Positions 9,353 through 17,972 are shown, numbered from the stretch's first letter. The stretch: 64,000 nucleotides of DNA from Agrobacterium vitis (GCF_014926405.1 NZ_JACXXJ020000003.1:851001-915000), one strand, 5' to 3'. The notes: generated by a model not told the origin, from the sequence alone. Translations and numbers: made by a program.

Positions 9353-10044
9353 CAGGCCACCTGCGCCAAGGCGGAGGGTGCCTCAAGTGTCAGGCGCAGG
9401 GCCTCTGCCCAACGGGCAAGCATCGGCCTCAATGCCGCCGATCCTGTGTCGGTCACAAGATGGAGGGCAAGCTTTCCGGCGGAGACCGCCTGAACCGCTG
9501 CGGCGACACGCAGATCGCCAGCCTCAAGCCGCCAGGCATTGGCGGTAAGAATCTCGAAACTTGCAGGCAGAATTCCTTCTTTGGTGGGGAGTTGCGTTTC
9601 CTTCAGCACATTCATGGCCTGCTGAATGGTACAATCGGCATAAAGGCTGCGCACACTCAAGCCCATTCCAAGATCCGGAATGCTGGCCACATCGGCATGA
9701 TCGGCAAGCGCTGCCCAGATCACGCCATGGCGCTCCTCGGCGGCATAGGTCGTCACCCGGATGGTCTTTGGCACCTCCAGATCGGGATGGGCCGGGATAT
9801 GGGTGCATTGCCCCGCCGTATCGTAGGACCATCCGTGGTAGAGACAGGCAATATGGTCGCCCCGCACGAAGCCAAAGCTCATCCGCATACCGCGATGCGG
9901 ACAGCGGTCTTCCCAGACATGCGCGGCCCCCTTGGCATCGCGCCAGACGACGATCTCCGCACCATCAACCACGGCACCAGCCGAGGTTCCCGGCTCGATA
10001 GACGAAGACAGCGCCACCGGCACCCATGCTGTTTCAATGCTCAT
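9352..10044 (-). CDS. Free-standing Rieske [2Fe-2S] protein
   Basis: A 230-residue protein with a complete Rieske cluster motif, CPHRGMRMSFGFVRGDHIAC followed by LYHGW (CxH...CxxH), at about residues 48-72, in the arrangement found at the N-terminus of ring-hydroxylating and N-demethylating oxygenases. It lacks the downstream mononuclear iron motif: after the Rieske domain only about 120 residues without recognised catalytic signature follow. It is therefore the complement of the Rieske-less catalytic proteins at 677-1543 and 15595-16446 and probably delivers electrons to them. ATG 10044 follows AAAGGTGAAGGGG. No NADH/FMN reductase domain or gene is visible, so the reductase must lie elsewhere. 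Confidence 0.85.
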   Translation of the reverse strand: MSIETAWVPVALSSSIEPGTSAGAVVDGAEIVVWRDAKGAAHVWEDRCPHRGMRMSFGFVRGDHIACLYHGWSYDTAGQCTHIPAHPDLEVPKTIRVTTYAAEERHGVIWAALADHADVASIPDLGMGLSVRSLYADCTIQQAMNVLKETQLPTKEGILPASFEILTANAWRLEAGDLRVAAAVQAVSAGKLALHLVTDTGSAALRPMLARWAEALRLTLEAPSALAQVA

Positions 10045-10096
10045 GACCCCTTCACCTTTCAAAAACTGCCTGTCTCGCACTCTCAAACCTGTGCCA

Positions 10097-10330
10097 TCAT
10101 GAAAGCCGCCGGACATCCCGCACGATGCAGTCGGTCGGGCCAAGGCTACAGGCCATTTCAAACATATCGACCAAGGCCTCCTGCCCGATGACGCAAACCG
10201 CAACCCGGCTTTCGCTGCAAGCCTCGACATCAATGCCAATGTCGAGCCTGCCAGCGCGATGGCGGGCAAAACTCAGGAAACTGTGGCAGTTAAAATCTCC
10301 CTCGAACACCAGATTAACCGTCAGGCTCAT
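10097..10330 (-). CDS. Small acylphosphatase-fold-like protein lacking the catalytic residues
   Basis: A 77-residue protein whose pattern follows acylphosphatases along its whole length: an initial strand ending in G, FxxFA, a central DV strand, VxVxG, EALVDMFExxC, then LGPTDCIVRDV. The two residues essential in acylphosphatase appear replaced: the Arg of VGFR aligns with Leu (SFLSF) and the Asn of VRN aligns with Ala. It lies 52 nt upstream of the Rieske gene in the same direction and is probably co-transcribed. A small regulatory or assembly subunit is a reasonable guess. The start is ATG 10330 (a GTG precedes it). Family assignment is by eye. Confidence 0.55.
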   Translation of the reverse strand: MSLTVNLVFEGDFNCHSFLSFARHRAGRLDIGIDVEACSESRVAVCVIGQEALVDMFEMACSLGPTDCIVRDVRRLS

Positions 10331-10803
10331 CACGGTTCCACCATTGCTGGCGCTTCATTTTTCGGCTCAACCTCAGGCTCAATCCTGCGCACTATTTCGT
10401 CTCCGATTGACCGTTTCAAACGCATAAGATTAAATCTTGTGCATGCCTTATTTTTATTCAGTCTAACGTCAGGAGAAGCAGGCTTACAAGCATTTTCTTC
10501 AGCCAAGCTGTTGCCTTTCACGCATCATCTTGATCAATTTTTTTCGACTATGCGGAACACCGGCGATTTGAAAAGGTCAAAGCCGATTGGAATGGGGTGA
10601 ACATCAGCGCGGTGAACAACCCAGCGTGTACGACCTCGTCCTACCAAGACCGATGCTGAGGTGGATGCCGAAGCATCGATAGTCGGACTTCGCCATCTGG
10701 CACGGTTGTTGCGTCAGAAAGGGCGGCAGGTGGATGCGGATCGCCGCTTTCCAACCGGTAGAGTTCGACAAAACCAGTTCAACAAAAACATATGGGGGTT
10801 CCA
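10331..10803. promoter_or_regulatory. Divergent control region between the Rieske unit and the BMP transporter
   Basis: About 470 bp without a convincing gene. It holds two neighbouring perfect dyads, CGTTTCAAACG (10412-10422) and AAGATTAAATCTT (10426-10438), embedded in AT-rich sequence, which are candidate sites for the LysR protein encoded at 5773-6723, and a sigma-54 promoter candidate listed separately. Short open frames here (for example 10604-10804 minus) have no family resemblance and no good ribosome site. Confidence 0.5.
10697..10713 (+). promoter_or_regulatory. Sigma-54 (RpoN) -24/-12 promoter upstream of the BMP transporter
   Basis: The sequence CTGGCACGGTTGTTGCG has the invariant GG (10699-10700) and GC (10711-10712) exactly 10 nt apart and matches the consensus TGGCACG-N4-TTGC. 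Transcription would begin near 10724, leaving an 80-nt leader before ATG 10804. This suggests nitrogen control (NtrC-type activator) of purine uptake. No sigma-54 activator gene is in the window. Confidence 0.7.
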
Positions 10804-11916
10804 ATGATCGACCTGCGCAGCCTTTCCCGTCGCGGCTTTCTCAACATGGCGGCAGCCGGCAGCGCCTCACTGGCGCTTCCCGGCATGGTGCGCTCTGCCT
10901 CAGCCGCCAATACCCTGGCGGCCATAAAGGAAGAGGACGCCGTGATTGGCTTCGGCCATGTCGGCCCGGTGACGGATGAAGGCTGGACCTGGTCGCACCA
11001 TCAGGGTGTTCTCGCCGTCAAGGAAAAATTCCCCAAGCTGAAGAAGATCCTCGAGGTCGAGAACGTGCCCTATTCAGCGGATGCCACCCGCACCTATCGA
11101 CAATTCGTGTCGGAAGGCGCGAACATGATTTTCGATACGTCGTCTACCGGCGACTTCCTGCATGACGTGGTGCGCCGTGCCAAGGACACCGCCTTCATGG
11201 AATGCAATGGCCATGTGACGATGGATAATCTGGGCTGGTATTATATGGCGCATTGGTATCCGACCTATGTGGTGGGTGTCGCCGCCGGGCATCTGTCGAA
11301 AACCGGCAAGCTTGGCTACGTCGCCTCCTTCCCGGTGTCCTCAGTCTATGCCTCGACCAATGCCTTCCTGATGGGGGCGCGCACCGTCAACCCCAATGCC
11401 ACCTGCCAGACAATCACCATCAATTCCTGGTTTGATCCGCAGGCCGCCGCCCAGGCTGGCACCGCGCTGATCGACAATGGCTGTGACTTCCTGTTCGGCA
11501 TCATGGACGAGGCCGCCTATCTCCAGGTTGCTGAAAAACGCGGCGTCTGGGCTGCAATGTGGAACACCGACATCCGCCGCTATGGCCCGAATTCCTATGT
11601 GTCCTCGATTATTATTGACTTCAAGGAGTTCTATATCGATCAGGTGCGCAAGCGGCTTGCAGGCGAATGGTCGCCTTCAGAAAGCATCTTCGCCATGGGC
11701 GCAGGCGTTGACCGTGATACCTGGGGCGCCAAGGTTCCCGCCGAAGTCGGCAAGGCGGCAGATGATATACGCACGAAAATGCTGGGCGGCTGGTCGCCGT
11801 TTGTCGGCGAATTGAAGGACGCCAAGGGTGCCGTGCGGGTGGCCAAGGGCCAGAAGATGACCGAACTCGAGCTTTATAATTGGGATTGGTCCGTGGAAGG
11901 CGTCACGGGGCTTTAA
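10804..11916 (+). CDS. BMP-family ABC transporter substrate-binding protein, Tat signal
   Basis: 370 residues. The N-terminus has a twin-arginine signal, SRRGFLNMAAAG, with a hydrophobic stretch and a cleavage-like ASAAN, then the BMP/PnrA-type periplasmic domain (FGHVGPVTDEGWTWSHHQG). BMP proteins bind purine nucleosides or related nucleobases for ABC uptake. ATG 10804 is preceded at a proper distance by GGGGG; the ATG at 10792 is less suitable because that G-run lies just inside it. It is the first gene of the importer operon and follows a sigma-54 promoter candidate. Substrate inferred from neighbouring adenine and guanine deaminase genes. Confidence 0.88.
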   Translation: MIDLRSLSRRGFLNMAAAGSASLALPGMVRSASAANTLAAIKEEDAVIGFGHVGPVTDEGWTWSHHQGVLAVKEKFPKLKKILEVENVPYSADATRTYRQFVSEGANMIFDTSSTGDFLHDVVRRAKDTAFMECNGHVTMDNLGWYYMAHWYPTYVVGVAAGHLSKTGKLGYVASFPVSSVYASTNAFLMGARTVNPNATCQTITINSWFDPQAAAQAGTALIDNGCDFLFGIMDEAAYLQVAEKRGVWAAMWNTDIRRYGPNSYVSSIIIDFKEFYIDQVRKRLAGEWSPSESIFAMGAGVDRDTWGAKVPAEVGKAADDIRTKMLGGWSPFVGELKDAKGAVRVAKGQKMTELELYNWDWSVEGVTGL

Positions 11917-11936
11917 AGCACCCGACGAAACATAGA

Positions 11937-11958
11937 GGCCGGGCGATGATGCCCGGCC
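11937..11958 (+). terminator. Strong stem-loop between substrate-binding protein and ATPase genes
   Basis: GGCCGGGC and GCCCGGCC (11937-11944, 11951-11958) form an uninterrupted 8-bp GC stem around loop GATGAT, with no clear T-run after it. In ABC operons such hairpins behind the binding-protein gene usually protect the upstream mRNA and lower read-through, giving more binding protein than membrane parts. A partial terminator is equally possible. Confidence 0.6.
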
Positions 11959-11989
11959 CTTCGCAGTCTCTCATGCCGGTGTGCCGAGA

Positions 11990-13585
11990 ATGAATGAACA
12001 TCCTGCGAAATATACAGTGCCGACGGGGGCAGCTCCCCTCGTCCAGTTGAAAGGCATTGCCAAATATTTCCCCGGCGTTATCGCCAATCGCGATGTCGAT
12101 CTTGAAGTCATGCCCGGTGAGATCCATGCGCTGCTGGGGGAAAATGGCGCGGGCAAATCGACGCTGATGAATATCCTGACCGGCATTTACCAGCCGGATG
12201 CGGGCGAGATCATCATCGACGGCTATGCAAGGCAATTTACCGGACCGCAACAGGCGATTGCCGCAGGCATCGGCATGATCCATCAGCATTTCAAGCTGGT
12301 GAATGCCTTCACCGTGGCGGAAAACATTCATCTCGGCTGGAGCGAGACGCCGCGCCGCGCCTCTGCCCCGGTTCTGGAGGAGCGCACCGCAGAGCTTGCG
12401 GCCAGGTTCAACCTCCAGGTCAAGCCTTCGGCGCGGATAACAGAGCTTTCGACCGGTGAACAGCAGCGGGTCGAAATCCTGCGGGTTCTCGCCCGCAAGG
12501 CTCGCGTGCTGATCCTTGATGAGCCAACCGCCGTCCTCACACCGCTTGAAGCACGCGAGCTGTTCAAGGCCTTGCGCGATTTCGCCTCCACCGGCAATGC
12601 GGTGATCTTCATCTCCCATAAGCTGGATGAAGTGCTGGAAATTTCCGACCGGGTGACGATCCTGCGCGGCGGGCAAAAGGTCGGCACCGAGCTTTCCGCC
12701 GATTGCAGCCCGGCCAAGCTGGCGCGACTGATGGTCGGGCGCGATATCGTGCTAGCCGACATGCGGGGTCGCCCGCAAGGTGCCATGCCGATGTCTGCGA
12801 CCCCGGTCATGCGGGTCCATTCGATCACGGCGCTGGACGATAGCGAACGGCAAGCCTTGCACGATATTTCCCTTGATCTGCGTGCAGGCGAAATCCTCGG
12901 GATTGCCGGGGTAGCAGGCAATGGTCAGCGGGAACTTTCGCAGGTCCTGACCGGCACGCGGCCCATCGCCTCCGGCACCATCGAGATCGACGGCGAAGCG
13001 GTTGGCGACGCGAATGCCGCCGATTTTGTGCGGCGCGGCATCGGCCACATCCCGGAAGACCGGCTCCAAAGCGGCTTGGCACCGGGGCTGTCAATCACCG
13101 TCAATGCCGTGATGCGCGAATATGGCAAACCGCCGGTCACTGTTGGCGGGCTGTTTCGTCCCTCCGCCGCCAAGGCGCTGGCCCGCAGCATCGCCAGCGT
13201 CGCAGAGGTCGCCATCCCGGATTTCGCCATGCCAATCCGCAATCTGTCCGGTGGCAACCAGCAGAGGCTGGTGGCGCGGCGTGAAATGCGGATCGCCACG
13301 AAAATCCTGGTCGCCGCCTATCCGAGCCGGGGGCTGGATGTCGGGGCGATCAATACCATGCTGCGCTATATCGTCGATCTGCGCAATGCAGGCGCCGGTA
13401 TCCTGCTGATCTCGGAGGAGCTTGAAGAATTGCTGAACCTCTCCGACCGCATCGCCGTGCTTTACGAAGGGCGGATCATGGGTATCGTCGAGAATGACAG
13501 CACCGATATCGAGCAGATCGGCCTGATGATGGGCGGGCGACAGCTTCAGCCGGGTCAGTTGGCAGGAGGCGCGCAGCATGGCTAG
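11990..13585 (+). CDS. ABC transporter ATP-binding protein, nucleoside/sugar duplicated-ATPase type
   Basis: About 531 residues with two ABC domains. The first has Walker A GENGAGKST, Q-loop HQHFKLV, signature STGEQQRVEILR and Walker B LILDEP. The second has GVAGNGQRE in place of a canonical Walker A and signature LSGGNQQR; its Walker B end reads VAAYPSRGLDVG, the usual Glu being replaced, a degeneration typical of this RbsA/NupA-like group. It energises the BMP importer. ATG 11990 or GTG 11981 may be the start. It overlaps the first permease gene by 8 nt. Confidence 0.9.
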   Translation: MNEHPAKYTVPTGAAPLVQLKGIAKYFPGVIANRDVDLEVMPGEIHALLGENGAGKSTLMNILTGIYQPDAGEIIIDGYARQFTGPQQAIAAGIGMIHQHFKLVNAFTVAENIHLGWSETPRRASAPVLEERTAELAARFNLQVKPSARITELSTGEQQRVEILRVLARKARVLILDEPTAVLTPLEARELFKALRDFASTGNAVIFISHKLDEVLEISDRVTILRGGQKVGTELSADCSPAKLARLMVGRDIVLADMRGRPQGAMPMSATPVMRVHSITALDDSERQALHDISLDLRAGEILGIAGVAGNGQRELSQVLTGTRPIASGTIEIDGEAVGDANAADFVRRGIGHIPEDRLQSGLAPGLSITVNAVMREYGKPPVTVGGLFRPSAAKALARSIASVAEVAIPDFAMPIRNLSGGNQQRLVARREMRIATKILVAAYPSRGLDVGAINTMLRYIVDLRNAGAGILLISEELEELLNLSDRIAVLYEGRIMGIVENDSTDIEQIGLMMGGRQLQPGQLAGGAQHG

Positions 13586-14624
13586 TCTTCGCCTGCAACG
13601 CTTCCCTTCAGCGACGCCCACTGCTGCCCTTGGCGCACGCGTGGCGGCCATCGCGCTGGCGCTGCTGATCGCGGGCGTCATTCTGGCCATTGCGGGGAAA
13701 AGCCCTGTTAACCTTGGCATTCAGGTGGTTTCGTCCTCGCTCGGTTCCAGTTTCGGCCTGGAAGATCTCGGTCTTCTGGTCATCCCACTGATCCTGACCG
13801 GCCTTTCCGTCACGGTCGCGCAACAGATCGGCGCCTGGAATATCGGGGCGGAGGGGCAATTTTACGCAGGTGCCTTCGCCGCAAGCGCCGTAGGCCTTTT
13901 TGTGCCGCTGCCGGAAGGCTGGAGCCTGGTGGCGATGTTTTTCGCCGGAGCGGTGGGCGGAAGCGTCTGGATCGTCATTCCGGCCCTTGCCCGTGCCTAT
14001 GCCAATGTCAACGAGCTGATCACCACGCTGCTGCTGAATTTCGTCGCTATCCTGATGGTCTATTACGTCTCGACGGATGCCTGGCGCGAACGGGGCGGCG
14101 TCGCCAATTCCGCCACGCCGCGCATCAAGGCCGAAATGCCGGAATTCTGGGGCCTCGTGCATTGGGGCCTGCCAATTGCCGTGCTTCTCGCGCTGGCCAT
14201 GGCGGCGCTGCTGGCCTTTACCCGCTGGGGTTATGAGGTGCGGCTGATCGGCTCCAATCCGCACGCCGGAAACTATGCGGGCATCGCCGCCCGCCGTCAT
14301 CTGATCACCGTCATGCTGCTATCGGGGGCCATCGCCGGTCTGGCGGGCATGCTGGAAGTCACTGGAACGGTGCATCGTCTTCAAGGCGGCATTTCCAACA
14401 ATTACGGCTATCTCGGTATCATGGTCGCCGTGTTGGCGCGGGGTTCGTGTATCGGGGTTATCCTTGCGGGCGCGCTGATGGCTTTCATTCTCAATTCGGG
14501 CATCATTCTGCAAACGCAGGGATTGACAACTTCGACCGTACTGGCAATCACCGGCCTCATCCTCTTCCTGACGGCCATCGGCGACGAGATTTCCCATTAC
14601 CGCATCGTCCGCGACAAGACCTGA
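13578..14624 (+). CDS. ABC transporter permease (nucleoside-type, NupB/YufP-like)
   Basis: 348 residues, hydrophobic, about eight to ten membrane segments, with the family motif IGAWNIGAEGQFYAGA near residue 83 and the cytoplasmic loop motif VRLIGSNPHAGNYAGI that contacts the ATPase. It forms the membrane channel with the next gene product. The start ATG 13578 lies inside the end of the ATPase gene. Confidence 0.9.
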   Translation: MASLRLQRFPSATPTAALGARVAAIALALLIAGVILAIAGKSPVNLGIQVVSSSLGSSFGLEDLGLLVIPLILTGLSVTVAQQIGAWNIGAEGQFYAGAFAASAVGLFVPLPEGWSLVAMFFAGAVGGSVWIVIPALARAYANVNELITTLLLNFVAILMVYYVSTDAWRERGGVANSATPRIKAEMPEFWGLVHWGLPIAVLLALAMAALLAFTRWGYEVRLIGSNPHAGNYAGIAARRHLITVMLLSGAIAGLAGMLEVTGTVHRLQGGISNNYGYLGIMVAVLARGSCIGVILAGALMAFILNSGIILQTQGLTTSTVLAITGLILFLTAIGDEISHYRIVRDKT

Positions 14625-14635
14625 AAGGACCCGCG

Positions 14636-15571
14636 ATGGAACTGTTGACCGGACTTCTGACCACCGCCTTCCTGGCTGGCGGCGTCTTGGCGCTGGCGGC
14701 CATGGGCGAAGTGCTGGCGGAGCGGGTCGGCGTCGTCAATCTCGGCGTCGAAGGGCTGATCGCCATGGGAGCGATCACCGCTGTTGCCACCGTCACCGCC
14801 TTTCCATCGCCCATCCTCGGCTTTTTGGCGGCGCTTGCCGTCGGCGCCTTGTTCGGCGTGGTGTTTGCCGTGGCGACCGTGACGATCAGGGCCAATCAGG
14901 TGCTTTGCGGGCTGGCATTGACCTTGATCGGCACCGGCCTTGCCCAGACGATTGGTAAATCCTATTCCGGCATGCCGGTCCCGGCAACATTCCACGGCGT
15001 CAAGATGCCGATGCTCTCGGAGATCCCCATCCTCGGACCGGCCTTTTTCAGCCAGAATATTCTCGTCTACCTGATCTACATCATCCTGCCGGTGGGCCTG
15101 TCCTTTCTGATGTTTCGCACCCGCCACGGGCTCAACATGCGCGCCGTTGGCGAAAATCCGGCGGCGGCCGATGCGGCGGGCATTCCGGTCCACCGCATCC
15201 GCTTTGCCTATGTCTGCGCGGGCGCGGCACTTGCCTCAGGCGCAGGCGCCTATCTGGTTCTGGCCTTCGTGCCGTCCTGGTCGGATGGTGTGGTGGCCGG
15301 GCGCGGCTGGATCGCGGTGGCGCTGGTGATCTTTGCGGGCTACCGGCCCATTCCAGCCGCTCTGTCCGGCCTGCTGTTCGGCTTTATCACAGCGCTCGGC
15401 TTCGTTGGACAGGCGCGCGGCTGGCCGATTGCTCCGGCCTTTTTGTCGATGCTTCCCTATGCCGGAACCATCGCCTTCATTATCGTGCCTGTGATCGCCT
15501 GGCAGCGCATGCGCCGGTTGATGGCGGCACCCGCCGCCCTTGGCCTGCCCTATTACCGCAGCCTTCGTTGA
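14636..15571 (+). CDS. ABC transporter permease (nucleoside-type, NupC/YufQ-like)
   Basis: 311 residues, a second integral membrane subunit. Motifs include VGVVNLGVEGLIAMGA at the N-terminus and MRAVGENPAAADAAGI in the ATPase-contact loop, both standard for the permease pair of BMP systems. ATG 14636 follows AAAGGAC; an open frame upstream to 14447 has no similarity. The gene is 11 nt after the first permease and completes a four-gene importer. Confidence 0.9.
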   Translation: MELLTGLLTTAFLAGGVLALAAMGEVLAERVGVVNLGVEGLIAMGAITAVATVTAFPSPILGFLAALAVGALFGVVFAVATVTIRANQVLCGLALTLIGTGLAQTIGKSYSGMPVPATFHGVKMPMLSEIPILGPAFFSQNILVYLIYIILPVGLSFLMFRTRHGLNMRAVGENPAAADAAGIPVHRIRFAYVCAGAALASGAGAYLVLAFVPSWSDGVVAGRGWIAVALVIFAGYRPIPAALSGLLFGFITALGFVGQARGWPIAPAFLSMLPYAGTIAFIIVPVIAWQRMRRLMAAPAALGLPYYRSLR

Positions 15572-15594
15572 CCAAGGATGCAGGGAGAAACCCA

Positions 15595-16446
15595 ATGATG
15601 GCAATCGACAAAACAAGCCTCGATCAATGGTATCCCATCGATACCGAAGCGCTCATTCCCTATGGTACATCCGCAAACCGGCTGCTGGGCATCGACCTCG
15701 TCGTAACCCGCACCGAGGACGGTGACGTGACCGTGAAAGCGCAGGAAAACAATCTGCCAATCCGGCGGCGCTACGGCTATATCTGGACGACGCTCGGCAG
15801 CCCGGACAAGGAGATTTTCCCCATTGAGGAAGCCGATGAGCCGGATCGCCGCATCGTGCCTTGCGGTGCGGTCACCGTGAAGGCATCGGGCCTGCGGATC
15901 GTCGAAAACTTTCTCGACATGGCGCATTTTCCCTTCGTCCATACCGATATTCTCGGCTCAGAACCGCATACGGAAGTCGAGCATTATAATGTGGAAATCC
16001 GCCGCGATGTCGATGAGGTCTGGGCGACCAATTGCCAATTCTTCCAGCCACAGGCAGCCCTTTCCGCCACGGACGGGTTGATGACCCACTATATCTACCG
16101 GGTGATGACGCCGTTCACGACGCTACTCTACAAGACCTGTCCGAATTCCGACAGCCGCTGGGATGTGATCTGCCTGTTCGTGCAACCCCTTGACCCAGAT
16201 CGCTGCCGCGCCCATCCGATCATGTATCTGCTCGACGATCAATCGACCACAGCCTCGCTGATCCAGTTCCAGCAGCTGATTTTCCTACAAGACCGGATCA
16301 TCCTTGAAAACCAGCGCCCGGTTCTCCTGCCAATGGAGCCACGCTCGGAAATCCCCACCCGGGCTGACGCCACCTCCATCGCCTATCGCCGCTGGCTGAA
16401 GGAAAAGGGTGTGACCTATGGAACGTCGCTGAAGGCCGTTGCATGA
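15595..16446 (+). CDS. Rieske-less catalytic subunit of a Rieske-type non-heme iron oxygenase (copy 2)
   Basis: 283 residues, clearly paralogous to the protein at 677-1543: both share VENFLDMAHFPFVHTDILG and DVDEVWATNC, and both end with SIAYRRWLKEKG followed by a short tail. The iron-site motif NxxDxxHxxxxH is intact and no Rieske cluster is present. ATG 15595 has GGGAGA 8 nt upstream; a TTG 27 nt earlier is unlikely. It lies 23 nt downstream of the permease gene and 19 nt before guanine deaminase, so it is expressed with the importer. Two catalytic subunits of different specificity sharing one Rieske donor would explain the duplication. Confidence 0.85.
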   Translation: MMAIDKTSLDQWYPIDTEALIPYGTSANRLLGIDLVVTRTEDGDVTVKAQENNLPIRRRYGYIWTTLGSPDKEIFPIEEADEPDRRIVPCGAVTVKASGLRIVENFLDMAHFPFVHTDILGSEPHTEVEHYNVEIRRDVDEVWATNCQFFQPQAALSATDGLMTHYIYRVMTPFTTLLYKTCPNSDSRWDVICLFVQPLDPDRCRAHPIMYLLDDQSTTASLIQFQQLIFLQDRIILENQRPVLLPMEPRSEIPTRADATSIAYRRWLKEKGVTYGTSLKAVA

Positions 16447-16465
16447 CCAACGCTACGCAACGGCC

Positions 16466-17830
16466 ATGAGCGATTTCAGAAACCGGGTGCTGATCGCCAA
16501 TGGCTTCCACGCCCCGGTCGCCGGCGAAATCGATGTGCTGACTGATTGCCTGATCGCTATTGATGCGGAGGGCATGATCCTCTCCGTGCAGCGTCCCGGC
16601 GATGACGGATATGCATTGGCGAAAGCCGAAGCCGACCGCCACGGGCGGCTATCACGCCTGCCAGCGGGTTGCCTGCTCCTGCCGGGCCTGGTGGATTGCC
16701 ATGTGCATGCGCCGCAATATCCGCAGCTTGGCACAGCGCTGGATGTGCCGCTCGAAACCTGGCTGCATGCCCATACCTTCCCGCTGGAAGCCCGCTATGC
16801 GGACTTAGCCTATGCAAAGCGAGTCTATGGCCTGCTGGTTGATGATCTGCTGGCCAATGGGACAACGACGGCGCTGTATTTCGCAACCATTCACCAGGAT
16901 GCGACCCGCGTGCTGGTCGATACCTGCCTTGAAAAAGGCCAGCGCGCCCTGATCGGCAAGGTCGCCATGGACAATGCCGAGCAATGCCCGGACTATTACC
17001 GGGACGCCTCACCCGATGCTGCTTTGCAGGGAACACAAGCGCTGATCGATTATGTCAGCACTCATCCCGACAACACGGCCTCTCGCGTCTGGCCGGTGGT
17101 GACGCCACGGTTCATTCCGGCCTGCACGGATGCGACGCTGGAAGGCTTGGGTGCGCTGGCGCGGGACTGCGGCTGCCATGTGCAGACCCATTGCTCGGAA
17201 AGCGATTGGGAACATGCCTATGTGCTATCGCGCCACGGCATGACGGATGCGATGAGCCTTGATCGCTTCGGCCTTCTCACCCGCCGCAGCATGCTGGCCC
17301 ATGCCAACCTGCTGACTGCTGATGATATGGACCTGATCAAGCTGCGACAGACGGCGGTGGCGCATTGCCCGCTCTCCAACGCCTATTTCGCCGGAGCGGT
17401 CTTTCCCCTGCACGCCGCTCTGGAAAAGGGCCTGCATGTCGGGTTGGGCAGCGATATTTCCGGCGGACCAAGCGCCTCGCTTATCGACAATATGCGCGCC
17501 GCCATTCTCGTCTCCCGCATGGTGGAAACTGGCGTCGATCCCGGCCTCCCGCCAGACAAGCGCGCAAGCGGCGCCAAGGCCCGCATCGACTTTCGCCACG
17601 CCTTCCACATCGCCACCGCTGGCGGCGGCAAGGCATTGGATCTGCCTATCGGCCAATTTGCCCCGGGTTATCGCTTCGATGCCATCGTTATTGATCCGCA
17701 GGCCGCCCAAGGCACGTTGCGGTTCTACGAGAGTGATGAAATGACTGAGACCCTGCTCCAGAAAATCGTCTTTACTGCATCGCGTGCCAATATCTCTGCC
17801 GTGTTTATCGACGGATGCAAGGTGGCCTGA
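16466..17830 (+). CDS. guaD: Guanine deaminase
   Basis: 454 residues. Converts guanine to xanthine and ammonia in the cytosol. The diagnostic guanine deaminase stretch DCHVHAPQYPQLG (HxH metal ligands) is followed by QTHCSESDWE, VAHCPLSNAYFA and GLGSDISGG, supplying the remaining zinc ligands and the catalytic pair. ATG 16466 starts the conserved region; it is 19 nt after the oxygenase gene. Placement behind the BMP importer fits use of imported purines as nitrogen source. Confidence 0.93.
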   Translation: MSDFRNRVLIANGFHAPVAGEIDVLTDCLIAIDAEGMILSVQRPGDDGYALAKAEADRHGRLSRLPAGCLLLPGLVDCHVHAPQYPQLGTALDVPLETWLHAHTFPLEARYADLAYAKRVYGLLVDDLLANGTTTALYFATIHQDATRVLVDTCLEKGQRALIGKVAMDNAEQCPDYYRDASPDAALQGTQALIDYVSTHPDNTASRVWPVVTPRFIPACTDATLEGLGALARDCGCHVQTHCSESDWEHAYVLSRHGMTDAMSLDRFGLLTRRSMLAHANLLTADDMDLIKLRQTAVAHCPLSNAYFAGAVFPLHAALEKGLHVGLGSDISGGPSASLIDNMRAAILVSRMVETGVDPGLPPDKRASGAKARIDFRHAFHIATAGGGKALDLPIGQFAPGYRFDAIVIDPQAAQGTLRFYESDEMTETLLQKIVFTASRANISAVFIDGCKVA

Positions 17831-17972
17831 TCAGCACGGAAAAGCGGCGACATAGCTGCCGCTGGAACCGAATGGGTTCTCGATAGTTTAGCCTGCCGTG
17901 CGAGCGTCCACCCCTATTCAATCAGGGATGATGAGAGAGCACGCTCGCCAGTTTTATCCCGGAAAGACAAGA

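Noticed and set aside
10604..10804. 66-codon minus-strand open frame in front of the BMP gene
   Set aside because: Overlaps the sigma-54 promoter and leader, no family resemblance.
11951..15571. Long antisense frames opposite the BMP transporter genes
   Set aside because: All mirror the real ATPase and permease genes and contain no coherent domain.
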